NCBI GenBank assembly: GCA_033964015.1
Contig: CM066914.1
Location: forward strand, 7,369,831 to 7,433,830
Length of the DNA stretch: 64,000 nucleotides
Source of the DNA: Scolanthus callimorphus
Taxonomy: Eukaryota > Cnidaria > Anthozoa > Actiniaria > Edwardsiidae
Direction of reading: 5' to 3'
Part shown: positions 1 to 13,600 of the stretch, piece by piece
Position numbering within the stretch: position 1 is the first letter of the stretch
Layout: each line of letters opens with the position of its first letter
Program-made: the position numbers and the translations under genes
Notes under the pieces: generated by a model
What the model was told of the DNA's origin: nothing
Databases searched by the model: none
Seen by the model: only the letters and a program-made list of their open reading frames with translations

Positions 1-613
1 CATTACGGCCATCCCAACTTGCTTCTTTTTCTTCTACTTCTGTTTTCACAGGAGGATCTCCCATTACCATAGAAGTTTTTCCTAACAACTTCTTTCTAGC
101 AATATCTAAATGTGGAATACCATTTTTTTCAGCTATTGGCTGTACTTTGCTCCTGTGTTCTTCTGTGGTTACCAGTAAACTAGCAGATGAATTTTTAATA
201 AAATAATCCAGCATATCTATAGGATGAGCTGGGGATAATGGCACAGCAATTCCTCCATTCCTCCATATGGCCCATTGCACTGCAACATACTGTACATCTT
301 GACTACAAAGAAATGCAACTCTCTGTCCCCCAAGATCATTGGTCTTTTCCAGGGGGGTGCAAAGCTCTAGAATATTTTGTCCAACTTCGTTGCTAAATTG
401 AAGCAGATTATTGTAGGAAAATGTGCCGTTTCTATCAATAACAGCTGGCTTTTCCTTATATTCCCTTGCTCGCAAGAAGAGGACATCGTCTGAGAATTTT
501 CTTGAAGAAAATTGGGTGATCCAACTAACCCTGGCCGCCAGGCACGCAGTGGCAGTGAACTTGACTAGATTCAATGCTTTTGTTTTCGATAAAGATATGA
601 ATAAGCTCATCAT
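1..613 (-). CDS. ACSF3: ACSF3, malonyl-CoA synthetase, 5' part (runs off the left edge)
   Basis: Reading the minus strand from 613 gives 204 codons without a stop or an intron, ending at the window edge. The start is a double ATG (MMSLF) with an in-frame TAA 9 to 7 bases upstream of it. The first 40 or so residues are rich in basic, Ser and Ala residues, as in a mitochondrial presequence. The body then matches the ANL adenylate-forming fold of ACSF3: RAREYKEKPAVIDRNG, then GQRVAFLCSQDVQYVAVQWA, then GGIAVPLSPAHP. The last residues, SWDGRN, lie just before the point where family members have the AMP-binding YTSGTTG loop, which is outside the window. ACSF3 activates malonate, and methylmalonate, to the CoA thioester in mitochondria and supplies mitochondrial fatty-acid synthesis. 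It is divergently paired with the transporter that starts at 1090. Confidence 0.88.
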   Translation of the reverse strand, partial: MMSLFISLSKTKALNLVKFTATACLAARVSWITQFSSRKFSDDVLFLRAREYKEKPAVIDRNGTFSYNNLLQFSNEVGQNILELCTPLEKTNDLGGQRVAFLCSQDVQYVAVQWAIWRNGGIAVPLSPAHPIDMLDYFIKNSSASLLVTTEEHRSKVQPIAEKNGIPHLDIARKKLLGKTSMVMGDPPVKTEVEEKEASWDGRN

Positions 614-1089
614 CTTAGTTTACTTGATTGCTATAGCGACATTGATCTCATAGACAATAGAGAAATCGACAAAATTCTACCTGGAAAACCAATGTCCATC
701 TGCCGTCTGCCATGATGCCGTCGCGTGACATTTTCCCCGTTAACCGAGGAGTACTGGGTCGACACCACAGTTATCCCACGAAAATAAAATGTGCAAATAC
801 TCAAAAAGAGAAAATTTCTCTGTACCTACAACGAACATGTTTCCTTTCGCTATGCGTAGGATTATTTACTATTTCAATTTGTTTAGTTGCTACAAATTTT
901 CTCTCAAAAACGTTTTTCCCCGGAATAGATTTGTCGTTGCTTCCGGTCGACGTCCGCATGATGGTATGACGTCATCGATCTTGTCCTCATCTGCATATTT
1001 CCGCCCTAGAGATAGGAATAACAACACTCCGCTATGAGTTTCTGCTGATAAGCGAGCTTAAATCTGCTTTTATATCGTCCTCACGGGCC
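614..1089. promoter_or_regulatory. Head-to-head intergenic segment, likely bidirectional promoter, with one CRE
   Basis: These 476 bp separate two divergent start codons, so the promoters and 5' UTRs of ACSF3 and the ABCA gene must lie here unless there are further 5' non-coding exons. A perfect CRE octamer TGACGTCA sits at 967-974, about 116 bp upstream of the ABCA start codon, and continues as TCGAT. This is the same context as the CRE core of the satellite arrays at 19.6-20.6 kb and 52.5-53.6 kb. No clear TATA box is seen. Use by CREB/ATF proteins is inferred from the motif only. Confidence 0.55.
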
Positions 1090-1682
1090 ATGGCGAATAG
1101 TTTTCGCCAGTTTAGGCTCCTAGTATGGAAAAACTTCATACTTCAGGTGAGTTATTTGCGAGATTTTCGCGACGTTTAACTGCAGTTGTCAGTCCGTGTT
1201 GGAAGAGGCTTTCCTCTAATGTTACATCAAATTTACTCGTTTACTTAGCTGCAAACGTTAAACAGTTAAATGAACAAATAACTAACTAACTGTTCTCGGG
1301 GTCAAGTAGGTTTAAAAGAGATTCAGTTTAACGCGTATTTTTGCCCGGCCAGATCAAAACGCGTCCCAACTTCGCACGCAAACAACTCCAAACTTTGGAC
1401 CAAAGTCAAGTTATCTCACTTCAGAGTTTTCAAATGAAGATTATTTTCTTGTAGAATTTATACCAGTTAGCGCTAGATTCTTACGCCTTCAAAGTCATTT
1501 CAAACTTTTAGTTTGATAATGAGCAATTTTATTTGCGATACCTTTTTTTTTTCGACGAGAATCACACTTTTTAAGCGTTCTTTGCACCTGCTTTTCTTAT
1601 TTACCCAGATCCGACGTCCAATTGGAACAACGTTTGAGATTCTGCTTCCTGTTCTGCTCATCTCCATTCTAGTTCTGCCCAA
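1090..1682 (+). CDS. ABCA3: ABCA exons 1-2: start codon and transmembrane helix 1
   Basis: Exon 1 (1090-1146) encodes [19 protein letters not shown] and ends at a GTGAG donor. It matches the conserved N-terminus of ABCA proteins (R-Q-x-x-L-L-x-W-K-N). The ATG lies in GGGCCATGGCG, a good start context. Exon 2 (1609-1682) gives the first transmembrane helix with [16 protein letters not shown] and ends in phase 2. Intron 1 (1147-1608) holds nothing I can name. Confidence 0.9.
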
Positions 1683-4600
1683 GTAAGTAGATTTTTTTTA
1701 GCAGTCTTTAGTGTCTAGTGTTTATTCTTGCTGTGGTAGTGTAGACCCAAGTCTTGTGGTCTTTATAGTCTTTACCAAAATGGTTGCAAAAGATAGCGGT
1801 CGTATCATTACGTAATGTGCGTACGTTATGTAACTTAATATTTTTATTTATTTATGAAAATGATTTTTTATTTATGAAAATGATGCAGAGCACGTTTAAG
1901 AGTACGTTTTATCAGACAGATAAGCTATTAGATTTTAGATTGAAGCACTTGAGCAAAGGACTAAGCCGGGATTAGTAATTCATTATCTTGTCATTATACA
2001 AGGGCTGGATTCGGGGCTGGTTTTTATGGTACGCTCCACATTCAAGTGAATTTTTCTACCGGATTGCTATTCTGTCTATTAAAACTGTCTTTAATACAAT
2101 GTTTAATTATATAGCCAGCTCGAAATTCCATTGTGCCGGCAGATCGATTTTTCTGGAATCGTCCAATTATTTTTTAATTGGATCGCGCACGCTCTAATTG
2201 GACAGTTCGCGCTAAAATTGGACAGTTTGGGTTTGAACATTGATGTTATATAATTAATAAATAACAGGACTCCATGCTTGTCCAATTAAGAAAAAAATGG
2301 ATGATTCCTCGGAACTCCAAATTGGACTCCGCCTGCGGCCTCGTCCAATTTTGGAGTTCCTCTGAATCATCTAATTTTTTCTTAATTGGACAGCATGGAG
2401 TCCTATTATATATACAAATTGTGCAGCTATTTATATATCATGTTTTATATACATTTTCTTTTCTGTATTGCTGCTTCATTTATGATAATGACATTTTTCT
2501 CAAACCAAAAATAGTTTAAATATTTGGCATACTTTATGGGCACTGCTAATATTGTTGTTCAAGTTAGAGACTGGACAATTTAATTACACCTCAGCATTAA
2601 ACCCGAGGAAGCAGCTTAGGTGGGCCAAACCAATTCAACATGTTTAACTTTGTGATGTTGAATGGGGATACCAAACCAATTCAACAATACATTGGTCAAC
2701 TGGGCTAGACTGCAAAATACCCAATTGTGTATAGCTATACTCATAAATAGATGTGTCAACACAGAGATAACTTATTCATTATACACATAGCCTCATTCTG
2801 CAGTGCACTTGAGAGGGCTAAGACAAGTTGATGTATTGAACGAGTTGACACTTGGACATGTTGACAATTTTAGGAGTTGATGTGAGGACACATTGACCAG
2901 TGGACGTGTTGTATGGGTTGGCACGTTGACCTGTTCGTAGACTCGATTACAGGCTAGAAATCTCAATTTGAATCACAATAGAGTGAGGAACTGTGAAAAG
3001 GACTATTCGTTTGCCACCCCTGTTCAACATCATTTAACATGGCCATAAAAAAAGACTATTGGTTTGCCACCCCTGTTCAACGTCATTTAACATGGATGGC
3101 TCAACAAATGTCAAAAGAAGTCAAGAAAATTAGGCTTGTGATAAGGTCCAAAAAATCTTGTGACATGAGCCTAATGGGGGTGAATTGACAGCTATGGGAT
3201 TCTTGATAGGGGTTTCTACTAAAGTGATTTGCTGAGGCTGTTTTATAGTATTCCAGCTGTAATTCCAGAAATGATCCATACCCCCACCATGGACTGGAAT
3301 TTACATAAGGCCCCCACCCCCTGGAATTTCAACTGAGAAATACAGTGATTGTGTGGGAAATATATGGCATTGCACCTCAACTGCCTGGAATTTTATATTC
3401 CCTCCATAGTGGTCCATGTGTGGGTCTTTCTTGGATATATTGATTGAAACAAGATTGTTGATAAACTGGACACCTGAATTATACTCAAATGAATTTCCCT
3501 TTTTTAATTTTCAAGGATATTTTTGGAACCAGAGAACATCTGCTTCTGTAAGTATGAACATAATACATCAGCTTCATGCCATAACAAAGTCTTTCTTGTT
3601 TTTCAATATTTTCCTTTTAATTTCATTTTGAAGCTGACCCTTAATTTTCATACATTTGTCAACTGTATTATTTTTTGTTGAACATCTGGCAAAAAATGTA
3701 ACAAGGTTATTTAATCATCTTCCCATTTTTAATTAGAAAATTTGCATTTTTACAATGCTGCTTGCTCTGGTTTCCTTGCATTTATCTGCTTGATTTGCAG
3801 AAACAAATAGATGAGGCAGCTGTAGTTATTATAAGGGGTTGCATTCACAAAACTATGTCTTCAAAAAGCCATTGTTTAATCCAATTGGCGCCTAAAATAA
3901 AATATCCTCATAAAATGCAACTAGACCACCACACAGACCTTGTAGAGCTTCTATTTGAATGATTAGTAAGTATTAAGTAAGATCAGCTTTGAAGGGGCTT
4001 ATTAATAGAGAGAATGTGTGTCATGTTTAAAAATATTAATGCTGCCATCAAGAAAGCTTTTTACCACAATCTCACAAGTTTATATGAATCAAAGAAATGG
4101 CCAATACCACAAATTGCAAGGACCCGCCAGATAAAAGCAAATCATCAATTGAGAGCCTTTGTGGCATATTAGCCAATCAGAGCAGCCAAAAACAATGGAT
4201 CAATTTGAAAACAAAGAAAATGGGGCACAAAGGCTCCCGGTTGATGATGGACCAAGTCAGCAATACACTAGCTATTCTCACTCAATATTTGTTGTTTCTT
4301 TTTTCAGCTACATTCAATCCTGTATCAAGTCTCTTTATACCCACTCTCCTTCAAAATGGAATGAAGGTTAAGCTTGCTTCAGATGGAATAAACCTTACAG
4401 CAAACAACTCCTTAGCTCTGACGTACTACCCTACGGGACAGCCAGGTGTGTAAAAGGGCAAAATGGCAGTAAATACAGGAACATTATTCATATCCCTCTC
4501 ACAGAAGGGGGTTAAGATGTGACCCCCCCCCCCCCCCATTCCTCGCTGGAATTTCTGCTGAAAAATAAAGATTGTATGGGAAATAAATGAAACATTGATC

Positions 4601-7600
4601 CTACAACCACTCTTGAATTTCAAATAAAAAATTATTTTGGTTGCGCCCCAAAGGGAACATACCCTAATCGTGTAGTATTAGGCATTTCTGCCTCAGTTGC
4701 ATGATTTTGCCAGAAGAGCAGTTATACCGGTAGGCTTTTGTTACCAGCTCAGGTAACTAAGGCCTGGGTGAAAGCCAAATCCAAAATGGCGGTCGTAAAA
4801 CTGAGGGGGGTAGTCTATCTCTAAACCAATGCCTCTGAGGGATCCAATCAATTTGCATTTCAATACTTTTGGTCATTCTCAATCATTTTCACCCATGTTG
4901 GTCTCTATGGCAACAAAAGTATGACTTCTGACCTTAAATTTAATTTCTTGGAAAATGGCCTCTGCATTTGATGGGGAAAAGTTAAATCGTTTACCTGAGT
5001 GTGTGATGGTGTTTGTTATCTAGTGTAGATTATTGATCTAACGAGGCTGCCTGGAAATGTTTTTCGAATAGCTATATTTGTGATGATGTAATTTGATACC
5101 TCTCATTTACTTAAAATGAGGATAACTTGGCCAACACGCCTCGTTGGAATGGTAATGTACGCCCGACACCGGTCATGATAAGACCTATTGGGAAACCATT
5201 GGTACAGTATGACCCCCGTCGAATGCAGAGACCAGAAAGAAAATTGTGGCTTTGTCACGTTCTTACAAGTCACGCAACCCGTTGACATGGTTACCAAATA
5301 CATCAAATATCATCTCACCGGGTAGAGCAACCTTAACGAAAAACATTCTACACAAGACATTTTATCTAGCCTAGGGAATTTTTTTCAGTGTTTTTCGCAT
5401 TTTTGTGAAAAGCACCCATGCCTTACCTGAGAGTTTGCTGTGACTAATGTGTTTTCAGTGTAAACTGAAAATAATGCCAGATGACAAGGAACACACTCCA
5501 CTAATCCATGATTATTTCCAGCTAATTAAGATGCTTGAATGTTTTTAATTTCTTTTATTAGTTGCTGACTTGATGAAAGATGTGGCTGCCATTTCAAAGC
5601 TTAGAGTGACTGATGAAAGTTTGATTCATTCAAACAAATGGTTGTCTGCCAATCAGATGATCGAGGAGGCTGCAGAGCATGATGATAAATATATGGCAGG
5701 TAGGGTTTTGACAGACAGACTGACTTCACACCCCTAAAATTGACTATGGTGGGTCTTAGACAGACAGACCCCTTGGCAGACAATCAGACCTTAGACAGAC
5801 AGGTGGACAGACAGACCCCTAGGCGGACAGACAGACCCCGTGGCGAACAGACACAGATCCTGGACAGAGACAGACCCCTAAGCAGACAGATGCACCCCTA
5901 AGGCAGATACCTTAGATAGATAGACAGACCCCTAGACAAGCAGACAGCCCAGGCAGAGAGACAGACCCATTTGACAAATGCACAATGAAAAAATGGAAAA
6001 TATAGGGTCTGCATGAGAGACAATAGTTAATCTCAGCAGATTTCGTTTGACCATGAATCGACAGCCAATTACGAACGATTGTTCCAAGGTTGATAATGTA
6101 ATGTTGTCAAGGAAAAATCATGCAATTCTTATTGGACGATCACATCATTTTTGTCTAGTTTTCTAATGAATGTAGATTTCTGACTGCTTTGGAGTCTAAA
6201 CGTTGCACCACCTCCATAGATAACCATTTTAACTTTTATGAAAAAAGAACCATTGTTCATAACGCTCGTAGATTCACGTTGAATGAAATCCTCTGTATTT
6301 TTAGGAAGTATATTTTGTTGCAATTTGGCAATACTCCTTGACAATTTTTCATTGATTCCAGCTGTTGTGTTTGATGTTGAGGAAGGCAAACCACTTCCTA
6401 AACAAGTCAAGTACACCCTTCGCATGTCTCACTCAAGTGCTGGTGATCGTAAGACATGGTTTACTGAAAGAACTTACCCTGCTTTTCAGGGAAGAGGCCC
6501 TCGCAAGACAAAGTGAGTGCTATGTTCAAGCTTACATCAGTCAAAGCTTGTTTATCAGTTATTTATTTTCACCCTGAAACTTACTATAGATAATGCTTGA
6601 CGTTTTTCTGTTGCAGCTCTTACAAAGACTCTGGTTTCATTATGATTCAGTACGCTATAGATATGGCTATCATCAAGAACAAGACTGCGCTTACTTATCC
6701 TGTCAAAATGCAGGTATGGAATAAAGTTATTAAGATATGCGCTAGTTGTAGCTTAGATGATGACTAAGACCCCGTCCAAACTACACCGTTTTCAAACGAA
6801 AACGGATACTTTTTGCTCCGTTTTCAAAAAGATTTGCGTCCACACTTATCGTTTTCGTATCGTTTTCGCGCGTCCACACTGCAACGCGTATCTGTACGAA
6901 AACGCTCTTGCGCATACAGTGGGCATGCTCAAACAAGCTCAACACATGCGCATTTCGATCTGTCGGCCCGCGAAATTGGACGGGTTTGCTGTGGTGACGT
7001 CATCGTTTTCAGATAGCATCGTTTTCGCCCGTCCACACTAGAAAACAGCGTTTTCAAACAACTCCGTTTTCAAATCGCTCCACTCTGGAGAGCGTTTTCG
7101 GATTGATCCGTTTTCGGTGAGCGTTTTCGGCGTTGTAGTGTGGACGATAGCCGTATCCGGAGCAAAAAGTATCCGTTTTCGTTTCAAAACGGTGTAGTGT
7201 GGACGGGGTCTAAGTTGGCATGCCATATTCATATCATCTGAATAAAGCAACCTTGGACGTGATCTATGAGATCCAATCATGAATGCGTTCAAAAGTTATC
7301 TCGTTCATTGCTACTTACTTACTTAGGCCTCATCATCCCCGGTTGGACATAAGGCCAGTACAACTCGTCTCCACTCTTGGCGGTTGTGGGCAAGATGTTG
7401 TGCCTGCCCCCAAGTGGAACCAGATCTTTCAATTCGGAGGCGATAGTTCTCCGCGAGGTGGTCTTGGGTCTACCGGGTTTCCGCCGTCCCGTCGGTGTCT
7501 CGTTCATGGCACCTGCTGTGAAATATCCTAACTGCTAATGCGATGTTTGCCTCTAACAGTACACCTATCCAAAACTGTCAAAAGGGGGTTTGTGGGCATG

Positions 7601-10600
7601 CTCCCATATTGGAAATATTTGTCATTTTAGGCCCCGCGGCCGGAAATGCATCAAAATTTAGTGTTCAATCACAAGATTTCGGCTCAGTCTCATCGGAAAA
7701 GCAGCTGTATGTCAAAAACATGATGTGAAAAGGCAAAAAAGGTCTAGCACACCTACTTGGGATAATACTGATTTGGAAAATACCAGGTTTTTTTGCTTAT
7801 TTTTTTTTGTGTACCACCAGTATTATTTTTGGGCCATGCACCCATCAAAAATATTGTTGGAGCCAGTGCCCCCCCCCCCCCCCCCGCCCTCTTCTGCCGC
7901 CCATGTTAAACATACACATTCGTATATGCCGATTGTTATCGATTATATGGCATGTGAACGACTGTAATCACCACTTATTCTTTCTGATTCTTAATCGACA
8001 GCAACTGCCCTACCCTAAATACGTGCAAGACTTCTTTGTACAGACCATTTCCAACCTTCTACCGTTGTTATTCACTCTTGCGTTTATCTATTCGGCCGTG
8101 TCTATTATCAAGGTAGGTCAATTTAAACGACTCAGTTTCGTTGTTCGAGAAGTGCTGCCTGCTAGTGCCCATTCTATCGCTCGTTCAAAATTTGGAGGCA
8201 CCCTTAGGCTGCGGTCGCACTTAGGAAAGAACTTCTGTGTAAAGGTTTTATTTGACTGACAGCGAATTTTATTTGTTCCTACAAAACTTTGCCAGAAAGA
8301 CAGCCCAAAGGCTGCTCATTCGCACCTTTATTGTTGTCCTCGCAATAGGGAATTAACTTTCTATTTGTTCTAGCAAATTCTGACCGCAATCTGCCAGCGC
8401 TGTCTTACTTTCAGGAAAATAATTCTACTAGTTCTATACTTAGATCAAATATTTTGTTACTTTGTCAGCTGAGGAGACAAGCCCCAAAACTGTTTGAGTG
8501 CCGTTGGTTGGAGTTTAATTGACGGCATGGGAACCCTCCCTATGGTGTTCGAGCGTTGGTCGGATTATGACTGATGGCATGGGAAACCTGTGGTATTCTG
8601 TTTTAGCGTTGGTCGAATGTTTGAATGGCGACATGGGAAGCCTCTGGTATACTGTTCGAGCGTTAGTTGGATTTTTGATTGACAGCGTGCGAACCTTGTG
8701 GCACACTGTTCGAGCGTTGGTCGGTTGTTTGAGTGACGGCAGTGAATGCGCTAGCGAATGGCTTACAATCACTTCGATAAAAACTTTGGTTTATTTACCG
8801 TTCCCGTGCATACTATCTCTCCTTACCCCATCCTAGGAACTTGTGTTTGAGAAGCAGCAGCGACTGAAGGAGGCAATGAAAATGATGGGTCTATCCAACT
8901 GGATTCACTGGACTGCATGGTTTACCAAATGTCTTTTGTTCCTCGGCATCACCTGTATCCTCACCTCCATCCTCGTCAAGGTAATGTCTCCAGTATCTAT
9001 TGTTTGTTCTTCTACACTTGCTCGCCCAATTTTATGTTCTTATGAGGCAAGAGTTACACCCGACTGTATGTCTGTAATGTGCTCCATAAGTGTCGCAATG
9101 TATTAACGTTATTCCTCTGGTGTCTATTATCTGCTCTACTATGCAAAAGGTCTGTAGCGTGCTCCTCTCGCCCACAAATCATAATGGACATGCTGTTTAA
9201 CATATGTTGTGATAAGATCATCGCAAACCTTAGTGGCTGCAGCGAAATGGACTATCCCAGCTATAATCACGCGCCTTCTCTTTTCGTTTCAAGCTCCTTT
9301 GGAATGTTAATACAATGAACAAGATGGACGCGTGCATACTAGAACTTAGACAAGCCCAGGCTTACTAACGTCAAGTCAATGTCGTGCCGTCTTTGCTCCG
9401 ACGAAGCGCCTAGTTTTCCCGTAAAACTAGTCATACCATACTAGAACTTAGTTCGTGAATGTATCACAACTACCGGCGTGCAGCGCATGTATTCGTTAGA
9501 GCCGATTTCACATGACTGTGGTAAACCAAAAGCAAAGTAAATACACTAATTCTAAGTAAAACTTATAGGAAACGCTTATAAGTAGGTGCGAATTTCTCAC
9601 GACACGTATCTAAATTCCACTCTTTCAGTGCTGACAGAATGTTTCTAAGCAGGCCGTTATCCAAAAAAAGTAGCCGGTCCTGTTTGCCTAATGTTACTGC
9701 TATTTTCATAATTCTGCGAACTCCCACTTGACATTTCCGAACGTCAAACTGCGTTTTGGTTTCCGTCAATCAAACCTTTTAAATCAAGTCCACGTATGTT
9801 TTCTGAGTTTGGTTTGCATTTTACAATGAAAATTGTGTTTTGAAGCCTAGCTAACCCTTATCAGTTCACAAGATCTATATCAAAGCCTCCGTGAAAACAC
9901 CCAGAGTTGTTCACTCGTTTGATTGACGGAAGCCGAACGGTGGTTTGTTGGTCGGTGTAGAGTTCGCAGAATTCTGAAAATCGCAGTAATGGGTCAATTC
10001 TGCTTTTGTCCGGGATCCGATGAAAAGTAGCCGCGTCAGTGAAACGTAAAATAGCGTTAAGTAGCTGGCGGAGCTCCGCCGGCCGCCGGCTTGTTCTGAC
10101 AGCACTGCGCTTTAGCTGGAACCGTCCATTGTCCTGATGATGCTTCGTAATTTGTTTAGGTTCTCAAGATCTTCGAGTTTTCCAATGGGTTCCTCGTCTT
10201 CTTGTTTTTCCTTCTCTACAACATCTCAATGATTTCCTTCTGCTTCTTCATCAGGTAAAGGTTGAGGAAAATAATTTGTCTTACTTTCCAGTCGCTCAAT
10301 TTTATGAACCAATCATATTTTGAACTAAACGCGGTTGTGTTTTTAATGATCACGTGCTCACCGTTAATACACAGAGAAGGGCGCTGCGCATTATTTTTCC
10401 GACCACACAGGAGTATAGTACAGCTCTCCAGCATCTAAATTTGAATCTACTCTCAGAGCGTCGCGCGCAATTATGCGAGAAGTTTATCTCTAATGCCAAA
10501 CTGTCAGCTCCCATTAAATATGAATGCATGTCATTTGTCACGGTAACTCTTTAGATCTGGTAGTCATGTATTGTAATGAATGACCACCACTTCAATTCAT

Positions 10601-13600
10601 TTATATCTGCAAAAGTGGAAAATTAAACTATTATTATTATTAGACAAAAGGTTTCAACTCAATTATTTGATAATAGCCTACTCAATCTGTCCATAATTCA
10701 CTGCCTCGCCGCTTCTTTTTGGGGGGTCAATTTAGCGCATTTTACCGTACAAACGTGAGAGCTCGTAATTGTAGACTTCCTCGTATTAAAGAGCCCGTGT
10801 TAGCCACTCCTTTGTTATTGTTTTCATTCGATATTAGAAGACAAATTACGTGTAGAAATCCCTTAATAAACATCTAGAAACAAAGTTTCAGATTTGATTT
10901 ACCTAGTTCAATCGAAAAAATTGCTCTGTATACTCTAAATCAGCCGGTGGATGCTTTCTCTGACTTGGTATGTTGCTACGCTGTCAAAATGGCGGCTGAC
11001 ACAGGCTCTATAACATGTTAACAGAAAACAAGGCAATGCATTTTGGGCAGGGTGAGTCGGCCCCTTAAGGCCCATCACCAACCGGGAGCCTTTGCGCCCC
11101 GTTTTCTTTTGTTTTCAAATTGATCCATTGTTTTTCGGGTGCTCTGATTGGCTAAGAGTCCGCAAAGGCTGTCGGTTGGTAATGGGCCTTTAAATTGTTT
11201 GCCTGGCGCTCTATTATCTAAACTAACTGGGATGAAGTATACCGTGGTGGACTTTTATACCGGCGATGCGATGCACTAAATGATCGCACCTGGTAATTGT
11301 AAAAAATCTGTCCCATCCTGATGCTCACTGGTTTACCTGTCTTTGTTGTTGTTTAGCGTGTTCTTCTCCAACCCCACTCTAAGCATGTTGTTCGGATCTG
11401 TCCTCTGGTACGCTGCTTTGCTGCCTTATCAACTCTTCGGGCAAAACGAGAACTACGACACTCTTAGTCAGTAAGTAAACGTTTATTAGTCCGTTGGTTG
11501 TCGCTAACAGACCGCCAAATTCAGCAGTGTTCTTAAGTTCTGATTGCCTTGTAGACAACCATGGGAACAGCGACAGTTGCGACTGCTGAAACTATATGGA
11601 AACCTGTGGCATTCGTGACTGCTGCGACTCTTGCGGCAACTCGTGTCCCAGGGATCGCCCGTGTTCTATCTCTGCGACAGATGCAACTGGAGTTTCGCGA
11701 CTGATGCGACTGCTACGACGCGACAGTTTAATGAACACCTGGGCCACATATTGGTTGCGACCGCTACGGTTTCTATGGAAACCGGTGTGTTCCTGCTGTC
11801 GTAGCAGTCGAAGTTTGTTCGCGACTGCGGCAACAGCTCACACTGTATGTAAACCGGGCTTACAAGAGAGCGCTACTAAGTTTTTCACATTTTCGTAAAT
11901 TCCAGGAGTGCCAAGGCTGGTATGTGCCTTTTGCCGAACACGTGTGTAGGTATTGGTGCTACGATCATTGCAAGGCTGGAGGGGCTCAATGTCGGTGCGT
12001 CCTTCAGCAACATCGCGTCTTCGCCTTCAGCTGATGATCACTTTTCCCTCGCTTGGGTGTTTGGCATGTTTATTTTAAGCAGCTTGATGTATCTCACGTT
12101 GACCTGGTAAGATTTACGAAACCCCCTCTACAACGAACCTCCGTGCCACTTTCCTCCGTACCACTTTACAAACAAACGTTTAATTTTGGCTAAGGCAGGG
12201 GTCGCACTTGGCAAAAGTTTCTGCCTTTGCGGTTAGAATTTGCTAGAAAAGTTTATTCCCTAATGCGACCGTCACTTTGCCACCTGACCAAACATGAAGG
12301 CGCCGTGTCGAGCAGCATTAAGGCAGTCTTTTTTGACGAAGAAAACTTTGTAGCAGAAATAGCAAAACTTCGGCAAACCTATTACGCGCATGTGCGACCA
12401 CAATCTTTGGAACAAAACAGTTTGTCTAGTGTTTATTTACGACACATCGTTGGTAGGAAATTCCGGCCAAACTTAAAATCTCTTATACGTGATCCAGCTC
12501 ACCCACGTATGTACAAAATGAACAATTGTATCCTCCCAAATGTCACTTTCATCACATGATCTGAATTGGGTGGCAACAAGAGGTAAACACAGCATAGCAT
12601 TCATACGTATATTATTACTTATTATTCAGCACATCGATGCACTGCCCAAATATGGTCATTGGAACGCCAATAGCTGTCTTCTGTACATGACAGCTATCCT
12701 GCGATATCCGTCTCTGAGGAAAATATGATATTTTGAGCTCGTAAATAATACACAAAAGTCATTTTTTTTCGGGTTTTTTTGTGCTAACAATGTGCTGAAT
12801 AATAAAACCATTATCCTGCTCGATTTTGCAGAATATTGTCTGATTTTAGCCAACTCGGGACTTCGTCCCTCGTCGGCTAAGTATCAGACGATATTCTGCG
12901 CAATCTCGCAGGATAATGGTTAAATGTAACAGAAAGCAGAGTTTGATTGTAACCCTCAGTTGAACATTTTTTTTTGCTTGTTTATTCTTGAAATTCTATA
13001 CCATTATGTCTCGTCCCTAGGTACATCGAGACGGTGTTCCCTGGCAAGTATGGAATCCCTAAGCCGTTTTACTTCCCTTTCACCAAGTCCTACTGGTGTG
13101 GATATTCGAATGATAACGTCATCGAGGCAGGCATGGACAGGGTAGGTAGCGGCGGTGGCAACAACAGTAATAGTAACATTTGCAGCAGCCTTGCTGGCAA
13201 TACAGTCAATTCCATTTTTTAAATCTCGTTCATTGTATTATCAGTGCTTGCGTGTATTCGTAAACCAGGGTTCGCACGGCCCAGAAAGTCCTTGAAAGTA
13301 ATAAATGCTACTTCCAGTTAATATGTTTCTCGTTTTTTGATAGTCTCCTACGCAGCCCGTGTTTTGTGCCAGTCACGCAACACTTCCCTCCGTGTAGGAG
13401 ACTAGTTTTTTGAGTGCTTGATTTTTTTTTTGTTTTAGTCCTGGAAAAGTCCTGAAAAATCATGGAATTTCATCGGTACTTTTTTGTGTAAAATCTGTAA
13501 ACATAACACAAGTCTCCAACCCATTATTAGTGCATCATTTTCTAAATCCGTTAAATTTTAAGTTCTTAGCTCAGCAATGCATTTACGTTGCGGGCTTCCT

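Larger units (their letters stand above)
1683..3515. other. Intron 2, mostly unremarkable
   Basis: Apart from the palindrome at 2266-2404 and the direct duplication at about 2992-3101, I see only AT-rich sequence and a stretch near 2830-2940 with the word TTGACA/GTTGAC repeated at irregular spacing. No coding frame with family similarity is present on either strand. Confidence 0.5.
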
